DNA of 20,443 nucleotides from Herpomyces periplanetae (Eukaryota > Ascomycota > Laboulbeniomycetes > Herpomycetales > Herpomycetaceae), in NCBI GenBank assembly GCA_009733715.1, contig WMKJ01000170.1:1-20443 (forward strand), given 5' to 3'. Each line of letters begins with the position of its first letter. Within the stretch, counting starts at the first letter, position 1. The translations under genes were made by a program, and so were the position numbers. The notes under the pieces are model-generated. The model worked only from the letters and a program-made list of their open reading frames with translations, ran no database searches and had not been told where the DNA came from. Shown here piece after piece: positions 8,862 to 17,273 of the stretch.

Positions 8862-11156
8862 CTACGGCGGCAGGGTGTTGTGAGGATACGGCGTACGTAG
8901 CAACTTGAAAGGGGCAGAGAAGCGGGATACGGGGACAGGAGATTCAATGAACGAAAGCGAGTTAGCGGACAGAATAGGCGGGGGCAGAGTCGACGTGGTC
9001 GCGGGGGCGGTTGTAGATGCAGATATAACAGTATTGAGGGACGATGGGGATGGAATTCCACACGACGGAGGGCACATGCACCGTGGAGGGTTAACAAGAT
9101 TAATTTGTCGGGCCCGTGAAGATGTCGGTGTGACGGCGGGCCCACGATGGGGAGCCGGAGGCGGAAAACCTGGCCAAGTTGCCGATGTTGCTGACCATGG
9201 AGCAGCGGTGCTTACACGTTCGTCCCGCGTTAATTCCAAGGGTAACGATAACGAAGAGTACCGCCGTGGTACCGGTGATAACAGTGGTATTACTGGATGA
9301 TTTGGAGAGCGGAATTTTTGAAACATCGGCCGATTGGCCTCTGTACATCGTGTACGCTGTCGCCGTTTGGCCGTGCCGTTAAACACTGTCGCCCACGTAG
9401 ATAATTCCGGTGTACACGCCCCAATACTTCGTTTAACTTGCACCGCCCTGCCTGGCTCATCCATTGATTGAGCACCCCATGCTTCATTCTGATAACCATG
9501 ACGCCCCACAAACTCCCGACTCTCACGCCCGCCAACTGGGTGAACCACTAAGGGCTCTTCCCTAAGTGTGCCGTCTTCCCCCAATAATGAACATAATTGC
9601 TTCGTTTCACACGACTCACTGTGCTGCTTTGTCGTCATTTCACTTTTTTCTAATTCGTAAACTCGTTGTTTTAACGTTTGCAACTGCTCCGCTAAATTAG
9701 TCTGTCGCGCCCGTTCCTCGGTTCTCACTTGCTCAATAATATGCTTGCGTTGGGCTGTGAAGCGTTTTGTGGCATTGATGCTGTAGCGCAGCAGTGAGAC
9801 ATATTGAAAGTAAAGGGCTGCTAACACATCCGCGTTAATATCATTACACTTGTCAACAACTTCATTAGTACAATGCTGTTGATCTTGGTCAACCGAACCC
9901 TTGTCAAGTATATTCTGAAATTTCCAGTGTGCTGTACTAAAATTGATGGTGGGAACACGCTTAAACGGGGGTGGAATATGTTTATCAAACCCATGCGATT
10001 CGGATGCTACATCATCTAACCAGAACATTTGGACCGGTGTGTTGGAACCGTCACTTTCCCGACAATACGGACATACAGCCTTGATAGAATAATGGCTGGG
10101 CGTTGCCGGGGTCGAATCGGATACGGGAGCCTCATTACCGTTAGTAGAAGAGTTTACATAGTGACGACTTTCACATGAACGCTGAAGTGAGCTAGGTAAA
10201 GTCAAATCAGATACGACGGGAGTTAACAAATCTTTGGGTGAACAATGTTCACGGGAAATTTGATTGGTACAGCGGGACCACGAATCCAAGTGTAAACTAC
10301 AAGTTACGTGACCGCACTCTGCAATCCAAAAGGACTCTGATATAACGTCCAAGTTAGACGTATTTAATGTTGGTAAGGGGGCGGATGAGCATGAAATGTC
10401 GGGAGATGACGGCAACGACGGCGATGTACGCGTAGGTGTAAAAATCGGCTGTGTACTTGAACCGCCGCTTCGCTTTCCTGCGGGTGCCAAACGATAGCAG
10501 ATGGCGCAGCTAAAAATGATTTGACGAGCTCGCACTGTCCAATTCAACGTTACACCGGCATTTGATAAGTGGGGTGAGTCTAAGTTTTCATCTGGATTGC
10601 AACTAGGCACATCCGACGTTAAAATTTCGCGTGGACGAGTAGTGGTGGGTACGGTTGGCTCGGGGACATAAGGATTCGATGCAAGGGGAATAGATAGAGT
10701 GGGAGGTGACGATGGTGGTAGATTAAGCCGCGGATGCTTATTGGGTGGCCAATTGTTTAGAATGCTTGGGAATGATTTTGGGGGAGAGTAACGGTTGAAT
10801 GGTTTAATTGGGTTAATTAGGCAGGCGGAGGAACGCCGGGTAGTGGTAGATGACAAACGAGGAGAGTTAGGGCGAGACCAAGTATTCCTTCGATCAGAGG
10901 GACGATGGGGAGGCGTTATAGAGGCAGGTTCAAAATGACTGACATGTGCGAAGGAAGGTAGATGAAAGGAGGTATCAAGTGAATTTTTCGGGGTAGCAAG
11001 TTCAGCTCGACGGTCGGCCCATGTGTTAACAATGAGTGTGGTAGAGGATGAGGGTCGAGGGAGTTCAGCGGACGATGAGGATAAGTTTAATGATGAAGAT
11101 ACGAACGAAGAAGGGCGAATTAGGTGTGAGGTCGATGGAAAGGAATCGTTGCACAT
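8862..11156 (-). CDS. HEI10/Zip3-like split-RING and coiled-coil protein
   Basis: 764 aa from the first ATG (11156-11154, context CGCCATGTG); the frame is open to 11258 but without another ATG. Residues 1-200 are Ser/Pro/Thr-rich and disordered. RING-type ligands are C217-x2-C220, then C281-x-H283-x2-C286-x2-H289, then C362-x2-C365 (CPYC). A His stands where the sixth ligand is usually Cys. HEI10 (CCNB1IP1) has this same C-x-H-x2-C-x2-H feature next to a Trp (here FWIAECGHVTC). A coiled coil at about 445-510 follows (ATKRFTAQRKHIIEQVRTEE), then a Pro/Ser-rich tail, the same order as in HEI10/RNF212/Zip3 proteins. Those are SUMO or ubiquitin ligases that control meiotic crossovers. The loops between ligands are very long (60 and 72 residues). 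The meiotic role is an inference; another RING E3 is possible, and introns may have been missed. Confidence 0.6.
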   Translation of the reverse strand: MCNDSFPSTSHLIRPSSFVSSSLNLSSSSAELPRPSSSTTLIVNTWADRRAELATPKNSLDTSFHLPSFAHVSHFEPASITPPHRPSDRRNTWSRPNSPRLSSTTTRRSSACLINPIKPFNRYSPPKSFPSILNNWPPNKHPRLNLPPSSPPTLSIPLASNPYVPEPTVPTTTRPREILTSDVPSCNPDENLDSPHLSNAGVTLNWTVRARQIIFSCAICYRLAPAGKRSGGSSTQPIFTPTRTSPSLPSSPDISCSSAPLPTLNTSNLDVISESFWIAECGHVTCSLHLDSWSRCTNQISREHCSPKDLLTPVVSDLTLPSSLQRSCESRHYVNSSTNGNEAPVSDSTPATPSHYSIKAVCPYCRESDGSNTPVQMFWLDDVASESHGFDKHIPPPFKRVPTINFSTAHWKFQNILDKGSVDQDQQHCTNEVVDKCNDINADVLAALYFQYVSLLRYSINATKRFTAQRKHIIEQVRTEERARQTNLAEQLQTLKQRVYELEKSEMTTKQHSESCETKQLCSLLGEDGTLREEPLVVHPVGGRESREFVGRHGYQNEAWGAQSMDEPGRAVQVKRSIGACTPELSTWATVFNGTAKRRQRTRCTEANRPMFQKFRSPNHPVIPLLSPVPRRYSSLSLPLELTRDERVSTAAPWSATSATWPGFPPPAPHRGPAVTPTSSRARQINLVNPPRCMCPPSCGIPSPSSLNTVISASTTAPATTSTLPPPILSANSLSFIESPVPVSRFSAPFKLLRTPYPHNTLPP

Positions 11157-11551
11157 GGCGAGAGACACGCGCTGACGCGAATAAATCGACAGAAGGGTCG
11201 TTAAATTGTGGGAGAGAGAGCGCGTAGGCGAGGGCGTTTCGGCAGAATTGACGGGCAATTGGAAGGCTGATAAAGGAGGGGACGGGTTAACTGAATGAGA
11301 AGAAAAACTGGAGGAATTGGGGAAGGTGAAACAGATTGTAAAAAAGATAATAAACGACGAGCGGAAGGGAAGAAGATTTGTCGGAGGAACGAGCTAACAA
11401 GTGGTACAATGCTTTAGAAAGAGTACGAGCGAGAAACAATATGATGGGAAGAGACGGCAAAAAGCAACGTGAAGAAGGAAAAGAATGAAAATTTTAAAAT
11501 AGAATTAACAAAGAGGAATCAAGAGACACCGAGGTAGGAGGTGAAAAAGGG
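11157..11551 (-). promoter_or_regulatory. NUZM 3' flank and RING-gene promoter region
   Basis: On the minus strand this 395-bp stretch is pyrimidine-rich upstream of the RING-gene ATG, as is usual for leaders here. The RING frame stays open back to 11258 but lacks an ATG there, so part of this may be leader or an unseen 5' exon. No CACGTG or TATA box was seen. Confidence 0.4.
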
Positions 11552-12382
11552 TCAGCGAAATGATCGGCACGAATACCTAACCGAAGAGGGGGGAGGGTGT
11601 TAGCCGATTCGATAGATAAAACAAGACGAGAGAAGGGGGGGGTGGGTTAAAGGAATGGGGACGGAGGAACACAGAGAGATCACGTACCGAGAAGCGTAAT
11701 CTTGTTCATCGGGGGGAGCCAGCTGGTATAATTTAACACCATTTGAACCTTGGCCAGGTGCTGATAAGGGGGTTGGACCGACGGAAACAGGCACGGGAGG
11801 TAAACCATCAGAATCGAGGATTCGGGATATAGCGGACTGTCGAACGCTAAGTGAACGAGTAGCAAAAAAATGGGCGATTTGATGGGATTGAGAAGGGGAT
11901 ACATGGTTGGAAGGTTGTAGGGGAGGGGAATCATCTTGAGTAGTCGTGGAAGCGAGTAAAGCAACAATATTAGCTTGATTGAGAACACTTGGGCGGGCGT
12001 AATGTCTGCGAACATCGCGTTTCCAGTAAGGATTCTGGGCTAAATCACCCGCTGGTAAACCCACGGGTTCAGCATAATGAGACGGAGAGCAAGTAGACAT
12101 GACAGCAGAAAGGTTTTTTGTCCAAGCCGAATTAAGGGGACGAGAAGAAATTTTAGGATCATGATAACTTCCAGGCATGGGATTTCTGTATTGAAAATTT
12201 AAGGGAATTCCACTGGATCGTGAAGGATCGACACTGAAGATTCGCTTACACAAAGTACCCAGCCAACCTTGTGGTTCAAGGGTGTACTTCTATAAAAACA
12301 TGAGGGAAGGGGTAAGCGAGGAAAGGAAGAGAAAACGGGAAAAATGACTTACGAGAAATTTTGAAGGTGATTTAAAAGACAT
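11552..12382 (-). CDS. NUZM: Complex I accessory subunit NUZM (21.3 kDa type), three exons
   Basis: Complement of join 11552-11576, 11688-12289, 12353-12382; 218 aa. It encodes a fungus-specific accessory subunit of mitochondrial NADH:ubiquinone oxidoreductase. Exon 1 gives MSFKSPSKFL; exon 2 continues KYTLEPQGWLGTLCKRIFSV and then DPSRSSGIPLN, followed by GDLAQNPYWKRDVRRHYARP and SVLNQANIVALL, all characteristic of this family as I recall it. The end of exon 2 (YQLAPPDEQDYASR) joins exon 3 to give YSCRSFR and stop, matching the family's Tyr-x-Cys-Arg-(Thr/Ser)-Phe ending. Without splicing, the frame has no ATG at its start and reads into an unrelated tail. The promoter at 12491-12536 lies just upstream. 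The splice joints are supported by frame and by family ends at both sides. Confidence 0.82.
11577..11687 (-). other. NUZM intron 2, 111 nt
   Basis: Minus strand: donor GTACGT at 11687-11682, branch-like GCTAACA followed by a C-rich tract, and acceptor GGTTAG ending at 11577. Phase 2 (CG + G gives Arg). It separates only the last seven codons and the stop from the rest of the gene. Confidence 0.82.
12290..12352 (-). other. NUZM intron 1, 63 nt
   Basis: Minus strand: donor GTAAGT at 12352-12347, a pyrimidine-rich body, and acceptor TTATAG ending at 12290. Phase 0, between Leu10 and Lys11. It is the shortest intron resolved in the window. Confidence 0.85.
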
Positions 12383-12485
12383 TTTAAGTAAAGAATAAAA
12401 AGACAAAGTGCGAAATATAAAACAGCGAGAACAAGATCGTGAAATACGCGTCAAAAAGTCGGGGCGGACCAAGAAAAGTCCGAAG

Positions 12486-12545
12486 AGAAGCACGTGATCG
12501 GGGGGAGGGGCCGGGCCGAGGAGGCTTGGCGCGGCGCGGGGGGGT
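12486..12545 (-). promoter_or_regulatory. CpG-rich NUZM promoter with CACGTG and GC box
   Basis: CACGTG at 12491-12496 lies 109 bp upstream of the NUZM ATG. At 12526-12536 the plus strand reads TTGGCGCGGCG (CGCCGCGCCAA on the NUZM strand), an E2F-like core. The same two elements recur in the same plus-strand order at 15999-16036. The surroundings are far richer in G+C than the flanking DNA. This looks like a core promoter; factor binding is inferred. Confidence 0.5.
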
Positions 12546-12734
12546 TACGGGAGGTTCGGCACGGCACGGCGGATTGTAAGTCACGGGGATTTTCCACGCA
12601 GAAATTAAAGCGATCACGCTCATCTAATGGCAAACTGGCTCACAGTACTCTAAGAACACGCAGGCAAGCAAGCAGATACATACTACACAATTTCATACAT
12701 CAAATTCATCGGTAGAAAATAAAAAAAAGGGAGT

Positions 12735-14409
12735 CTAAGTAGCATTATTGGCGCACGACCAAGGCTTTCCAGATCGACCTTCTCGCATCACAGTTCCCGT
12801 CGCATAAAGACCAACAAAACAAATTAAACATCCCAATATTATCAAGGGTATATTCAAGCATAAACCCAAAAGTTTACGACCACGTTTAATATCGAGATAA
12901 TTGCGATAAATAAAAAAAAGACCCGTCAAGCCGAAACTAAACCAACCACTGAGTAACGCGCTAACAAAAGCTAAGAGATAATGAAAATCGGGCACGGACT
13001 GAGCAAGTAAAAAGGCTAGAATCCAAGCAGCAACATTAATCATAAACCAACTTGCTCTCGCTTTAAAATTTTTCTGAAAGGGAATATCAGTATTCTTCCA
13101 GATGCGAAAGTAAACCTGCTTGCATGCTACATGACCATTTATAACACCGGCTACGACAATAGTAGGTATTGCAATGCCATATCCAACCTTGCGTACTATT
13201 CGGGATGATGCGCCCAAAGCAGGTGAAGGAATTGGATCCTGAACGTATGCATAAATCATACAACCAGTTATCACGTAAAATATAGTAGACACAACGATCA
13301 ACATGGTTAAGGACTTTCGAAAATCCTGAGGCTTTTTCAGTTCACTTGCAAATCCAAAAAAGGCTACGTGCCCGGTAAACGATAGAATAATATTTAACAA
13401 AGAAATAACCGTTTCGACCATCCCACTGGACTTGAACAAGGAATATTCCGTGGCCCGGCTATTTCGAACTCCCACGTCAACCAATGTAACTAATACGGCA
13501 ATTGAAACCGAGATTGACGACACAATGGAAAAGAAGGATTGACTACGAAGTGTTCGAGGAAGCCCGCAGATAAACGATACAACCGTTCCGATAAACCCAA
13601 ATAAGACAGTGCAAGCCGCATGATCCGTTAAAACGTTCATCATTACGGAGAAAGAAGTGATATGAGCTGCCATGATAAAAATGAACACGATAAGTTGAGC
13701 TGCTGCCATAAAATTTCTTCCATAAGTTCCGAACAGCAGGTAAGCTGCATCAGGCATATCCAAAACAAAGGGAAACCGTAGCTTAAATTTTCCAATTTCA
13801 TCACCCGTAAACCAGGCAATTATGCCTAAAACGAGTATCACGAGTAAACCACTAAATTTCGCCATTACAAGCCCATCTCGGGCGAGTTAACTCGCCCGCA
13901 GCACAGCGACGGGGGTAAAGCATTAGTATGGCATGCTAACGCAGGTTATGTTAACTTGACTTACGGGATAAGACCGATCATCGACACGGCTTGAGGTAGC
14001 GAAAGCACGCCGAGAGATATCGTTTCAGCAATCATTACTACAAACATACGCCAGATAAATCGTTAATGAGAACTTTGACGTTCAAATGCCGTGTCGTGCG
14101 CACGAGTTCGCGCGCACAAACAGCTAGAATAGAACTCCTCGTCTAATAATACGTACAAAATCCCACTTGCCACCATGTTAACGTTTTGTACTGAATTCCT
14201 CCCGGTTCGGCTCTCGTGAGAAAATCATTCGATATTGAATCGGGGGGATTGTCCCACTTTTGCCACCACCATTTTCCCGATGAATCAATGCTGTTGTTAT
14301 ACTTGACAATTTCTTCATCATTTCCATACTCAGGCAAGCCGTCTAACCCGCTTAGCTTGTCTTGAGTTTTGTGACCAACGACCATCGGCCTGCCACTTTT
14401 TACGGCCAT
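12735..14409 (-). CDS. Amino acid transporter, AAT (Aa_trans) family, three exons
   Basis: Complement of join 12735-13851, 13965-14037, 14157-14409; 480 aa, the usual size for fungal members such as Neurospora Mtr. It is a predicted 11-TM proton-coupled permease of the plasma or vacuolar membrane; the substrate is not known. Exon 1 begins MAVKSGRP and encodes a hydrophilic N-terminus ending GGIQYKTLTWWQVGF. Exon 2 gives MIAETISLGVLSLPQAV then SMIGLIP, the first helix with the family's glycine/proline motif. Exon 3 joins as PGLLVILVLGIIAWFTGDEI and carries the other helices, including TGHVAFFGFASELKKPQDF and GHVACKQVYFRIW. An internal ATG at 13865 would remove helix 1, so it is not the start. 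Both joints restore conserved sequence in frame. Confidence 0.9.
13852..13964 (-). other. Transporter intron 2, 113 nt, with hairpin
   Basis: Minus strand: donor GTAAGT at 13964-13959, a canonical TACTAAT branch-like site near 13927-13921, a perfect 20-bp palindrome at 13879-13898, and acceptor TTTAG ending at 13852. Phase 2 (CC + T gives Pro). The hairpin lies between the branch site and the acceptor. Confidence 0.88.
13879..13898. repeat. Perfect 20-bp palindrome inside intron
   Basis: CGGGCGAGTTAACTCGCCCG reads the same on both strands. As RNA it gives an 8-bp GC-rich stem with a UUAA loop. It begins 27 nt from the 3' splice site of transporter intron 2. Neither flank extends it. Confidence 0.95.
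14038..14156 (-). other. Transporter intron 1, 119 nt
   Basis: Minus strand: donor GTACGT at 14156-14151, branch-like CATTAACG about 35 nt from the acceptor, and acceptor TTTGTAG ending at 14038. Phase 1 (T + TA gives Leu). It contains a 12-bp palindrome, TCGTGCGCACGA, at 14094-14105. Confidence 0.88.
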
Positions 14410-14648
14410 GATTAACCGAACGCACACAGACTCTTAAACACTCACTCACTCACAGCACCCACCGTATCGTAATACTTTTCGACAGTGATAGATGTTAGTT
14501 TGATTGTCAAGCGCAAACCTTGCCCTGGACTAACGTGCGTAACAGATTGACGAGCGGAAGGGATGGAAGGTAAGACTTTATTTTCCCCACGCTTCTCCGA
14601 CGTTTAAACACGTATGTACGCACGCACCCTTCTAGTATTCCGCTTGGG

Positions 14649-14662
14649 CCAATCCTATATAA
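14649..14662. promoter_or_regulatory. CCAAT and TATATA pair upstream of transporter
   Basis: The plus strand reads CCAATCCTATATAA. On the transporter strand this is TTATATAGGATTGG, a TATA-like element about 245 bp upstream of the ATG. A start of transcription near 14620 would leave a leader of roughly 200 nt. The CCAAT is only 2 bp from the TATA, so one of the two may be chance. Confidence 0.3.
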
Positions 14663-15111
14663 CCACTGAAAGTGCACACAGGTATGTAAATTTTCGTCCG
14701 TTAACGCGGGCGTGCGCACGCGTTGCCTTTAGTTGAATAAATAAGTGTGCACTACCGTTGAATGTCAGCTGTAACGCTTGTGGGTGCAAAGTTGAGATAG
14801 CAAGAAAGTTAAATTTTTCAGTAGACCAATTCGTTGTTGTAGGTTCACTTAATCGTTAAAACTTCATGCTGAAACTGGATTAATATTATTTTATTGTGTG
14901 GAATATTCCTTAGGCGGTAGCGCGAAGTGGATGGTGAATGTGCATCTAATTGAAGATTTTAAATGTTAATCACCGGGTGATTTTCCCACGGGGGATTACT
15001 CGAGGAAGTGGATAAACGCTACGTATTGTAGATGATTTTGTTCACGCGACTTTTGCGGTGAGTCGTGTTGCTGAGATAGTAAACGGTTAGATTGTGATGA
15101 ACGTAGACACG

Positions 15112-15149
15112 TATATAAATATATATATAGATATATATATATATATATA
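15112..15149. repeat. AT dinucleotide microsatellite
   Basis: About 38 bp of nearly pure TA repeats, broken by AAA and two G residues. Degenerate GGTAA/GATGG/GATAG short motifs follow up to about 15205. Confidence 0.9.
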
Positions 15150-15244
15150 GAGCAGGTAGGGAGGTAAACGGATAAGTAGATGGAGAGATGGATAGAGACA
15201 GGTGGATAATATACCCTCAACTTTTTGGTTGCAACTGGATTAAG

Positions 15245-15260
15245 CGCGCGTGGTCGCGCG
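15245..15260. repeat. GC hairpin, 6-bp stem
   Basis: CGCGCG, TGGT, CGCGCG: a perfect 6-bp GC stem with a four-base loop. The alternating G and C could also adopt Z-DNA. No role is known. Confidence 0.7.
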
Positions 15261-15323
15261 AGGAAAAGGCTGCTAAAAAAACTTTAGAGGACCGTCTGCT
15301 TGCCTAGTTTTGTGTAATCTAAT

Positions 15324-15362
15324 ACTGGACTAGTATGACGACAACTTCCGCACTAGTCCAGT
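15324..15362. repeat. Inverted repeat, 11-bp arms, 17-nt loop
   Basis: The left arm ACTGGACTAGT (15324-15334) is the exact reverse complement of the right arm ACTAGTCCAGT (15352-15362). The arms stop pairing at both ends. It lies about 0.9 kb upstream of the transporter start. No promoter, terminator or tRNA feature accompanies it. Confidence 0.9.
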
Positions 15363-15964
15363 CGTATGTTTACGTATCCCGTTAGGGTGGTGATTAACTA
15401 AATGAATAGCCTAGCCTCGGTAACGAGGTCTCTTTCGCTCCACGAATGCAAGTACTCGATCAAAAGGTTATGTGAAAATCACGTAATAAAAATCATACCT
15501 CGTTAAACTCTGATAATAAAACTGAATCACACCATCAGTGGCCTGGCCCGTTTACGCGCGCACGCACGCACACAAGTACGTAAAAAAGTCTCCGGTGTGT
15601 ACGCCCGAGTTTCTCGAGAAATTTCCCCAGTGGATGGGTGCGTAGCAAAAAAAGGTCAACGAGTCACCCCTAAAAAGAAACCCGACGACAACAATCGGGG
15701 AAATCGTTTGAACAGCGTATATAGAAGGCTTGAGAACCTTTGATTCAAGGTAGATTAGCCAAACGCAGGACGTGGAGCGGCGGCGCGTCAATATTATGAA
15801 ACCAAGCCGTGCAAATTAAGATGAAAGAGACAACCCACCGTGTAAAACTAGTCGTGGACTGTGCACCTCCGGACAAATGAATAAAATTGAAAGAAGAAAG
15901 GAATTCCGTTCCACGCCTGTCCATTTCTCTCTTCGCTCGCCATTTATGCTCCCGCAAAAACTCG

Positions 15965-16050
15965 GCCCCCGAAGCTCCGCGCCGGGCCTCGCTTAGATCA
16001 CGTGCGGCCCAGGCTCGGGTCGGGGTTGGCGCGGCGGGGACGACGAAGGG
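15965..16050. promoter_or_regulatory. CpG-rich patch with CACGTG and TTGGCGCGGCG
   Basis: CACGTG at 15999-16004 is followed 21 bp later by TTGGCGCGGCG (16026-16036), the same pair seen in the NUZM promoter. The ten bases GATCACGTGC (15996-16005) recur inverted at 12490-12499. GCGCC-type boxes lie on both sides of the CACGTG. It resembles a promoter, but no convincing gene start adjoins it. Candidates are a distant start for the transporter (1.6 kb away, minus), or an unrecognised gene on either strand. Confidence 0.4.
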
Positions 16051-16142
16051 TTTGACGAGGTAAAAAAAAAAATGGTGATGAGGAGAAAAAGGGAAGAAGA
16101 TTCTGATCAGAAGAATGAGGTGGAGGATTTCCCCTTGATTTC

Positions 16143-16394
16143 ATTTATCTGGCTCCGCGTCTATTAATTTGTTGCCGCCCCGCCGCCCCGCCGCCACCGT
16201 TTCTTTCACCTCCCGATTTTGCTGCTTTTCCCTGTTTGGGTAATATGCACACATTCCTGCTCAGGCATACTTTGTTCCAGCAGCCCGGGACTGGTTTGCT
16301 ATTCGCTGCAGAACTCGACATTTCTGGATGTCTGCGCTTGAAATCCTTTTGGCCAGTGTAACCATTTCCCAAATATCAAGTCTTTCGCCATCAC
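16143..16394 (-). other. Exon-like open segment of unknown identity
   Basis: On the minus strand, after GATCTAG (a possible acceptor with ATTGAC 15 bases earlier), the frame reads ERLDIWEMVTLAKRISSADI, then QKCRVLQRIANQSRAAGTKY, to a TGA. The same frame then runs MCAYYPNREKQQNREVKETV to a second stop near 16143. The base composition is more balanced than in the neighbouring pyrimidine-rich DNA. I do not recognise the peptide. It could be the last exon of an unidentified gene, a relic, or chance. Confidence 0.2.
16174..16195. repeat. GCCGCCCC short tandem repeat
   Basis: Two exact copies of GCCGCCCC followed by GCCGCC. It is a short GC-rich low-complexity run within 180 bp of the CpG-rich patch. 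Confidence 0.75.
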
Positions 16395-17239
16395 TAGATC
16401 CCCAACAGTCTCTTGTCAATCCCTCTTCTCCCCTCCCCTCCCACCCACTTTGCACGCTTGCTCTCGGTCCTTTCACCATCTAGACTAATGTACTAGCCAA
16501 TTTCCACCTTTCCTGGCCCAATAACTCATCACCTAACTGCCCTACCTAACCTTCACTTGCACAGTTTGCCCAATCACTCCCTTGACTTTCCCTTCAGTGT
16601 TCACTACTACTCCCCAAAACCCGGTTCACGTAAATGGTTTGCTACCGTACAGTGGATTGTCTCTTACATCCCCACACTATATTCCTTTCAAAACTCACTT
16701 ACTCAAGTCATCCACGCCGCCGCCAATTCTTCGCCGTGTATCTGCATGGTTTTGCACACTCTCTTCCCCTCTCTACTGTGCTTCCCAAACCATTAATCTG
16801 TTTTTCACCAAAGAAATGCAAGCCCCAATTCCAACATCGCCATCTCCAAACACTATCTCTCCCTTTCCCCAATGTCTTTACTCAACTTTCCAATTTATTA
16901 CCCACTATATACACACACGCTTGTAGCACTACCCCATCCATTCTCTCCAAATCACAACCCACATTTGCTGCACCCAATCCTCCCTATGCATGCACGCTCC
17001 CACGCGCCCACGCTTAAATCCCAAATGTAGCTCTGTTGCGGTGAAGCAAAACGATCGACTTCCCGCTAGTCTCTTGCAGGCTGACCACTCCATCTTTTTC
17101 CACTCTTTCTTCGCCTCCCCCACCCGTTCCATCCCACCTTTTTCCCTACTAAACAACACTCCACCAAAACTGCCTGGCCCGCACCAAATTCGGCCTACAA
17201 CTACGCCAAAGCTGTCTATCCCCACGTCATCATGCATAG

Positions 17240-17273
17240 GCGCACACGCACACGCACACGCTCGCGCTCGCGC
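17240..17273. repeat. CA/CG alternating tract
   Basis: CGCACA units repeat three times, followed by two TCGCGC units. The first 22 bases alternate purine and pyrimidine strictly, a pattern that favours Z-DNA. It lies about 120 bp beyond the TCP11-gene stop. Confidence 0.8.

Noticed and set aside
8905-9300. 131-codon plus-strand frame antisense to the RING gene
   Set aside because: Gly/Asp/Arg-rich, no recognisable domain, and lying wholly opposite a frame that continues the RING protein; most simply a shadow.
13851-13865. ATG at 13865 as the transporter start
   Set aside because: It would omit the conserved first helix. The upstream exons (MIAETISLGVLSLPQ and WWQVGF) join in frame through good splice sites, and this ATG lies inside intron 2.
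14996-15220. 74-codon minus-strand frame over the AT repeat
   Set aside because: It is a translation of the microsatellite and nearby simple sequence (Ile/Tyr runs), not a gene.
15880-15960. Minus-strand ATG (MASEERNGQAWNG) downstream of the CpG patch as a gene start
   Set aside because: The frame stops after about 31 codons, and no donor and matching next exon could be found. It could be an upstream ORF but is not supported as a gene.
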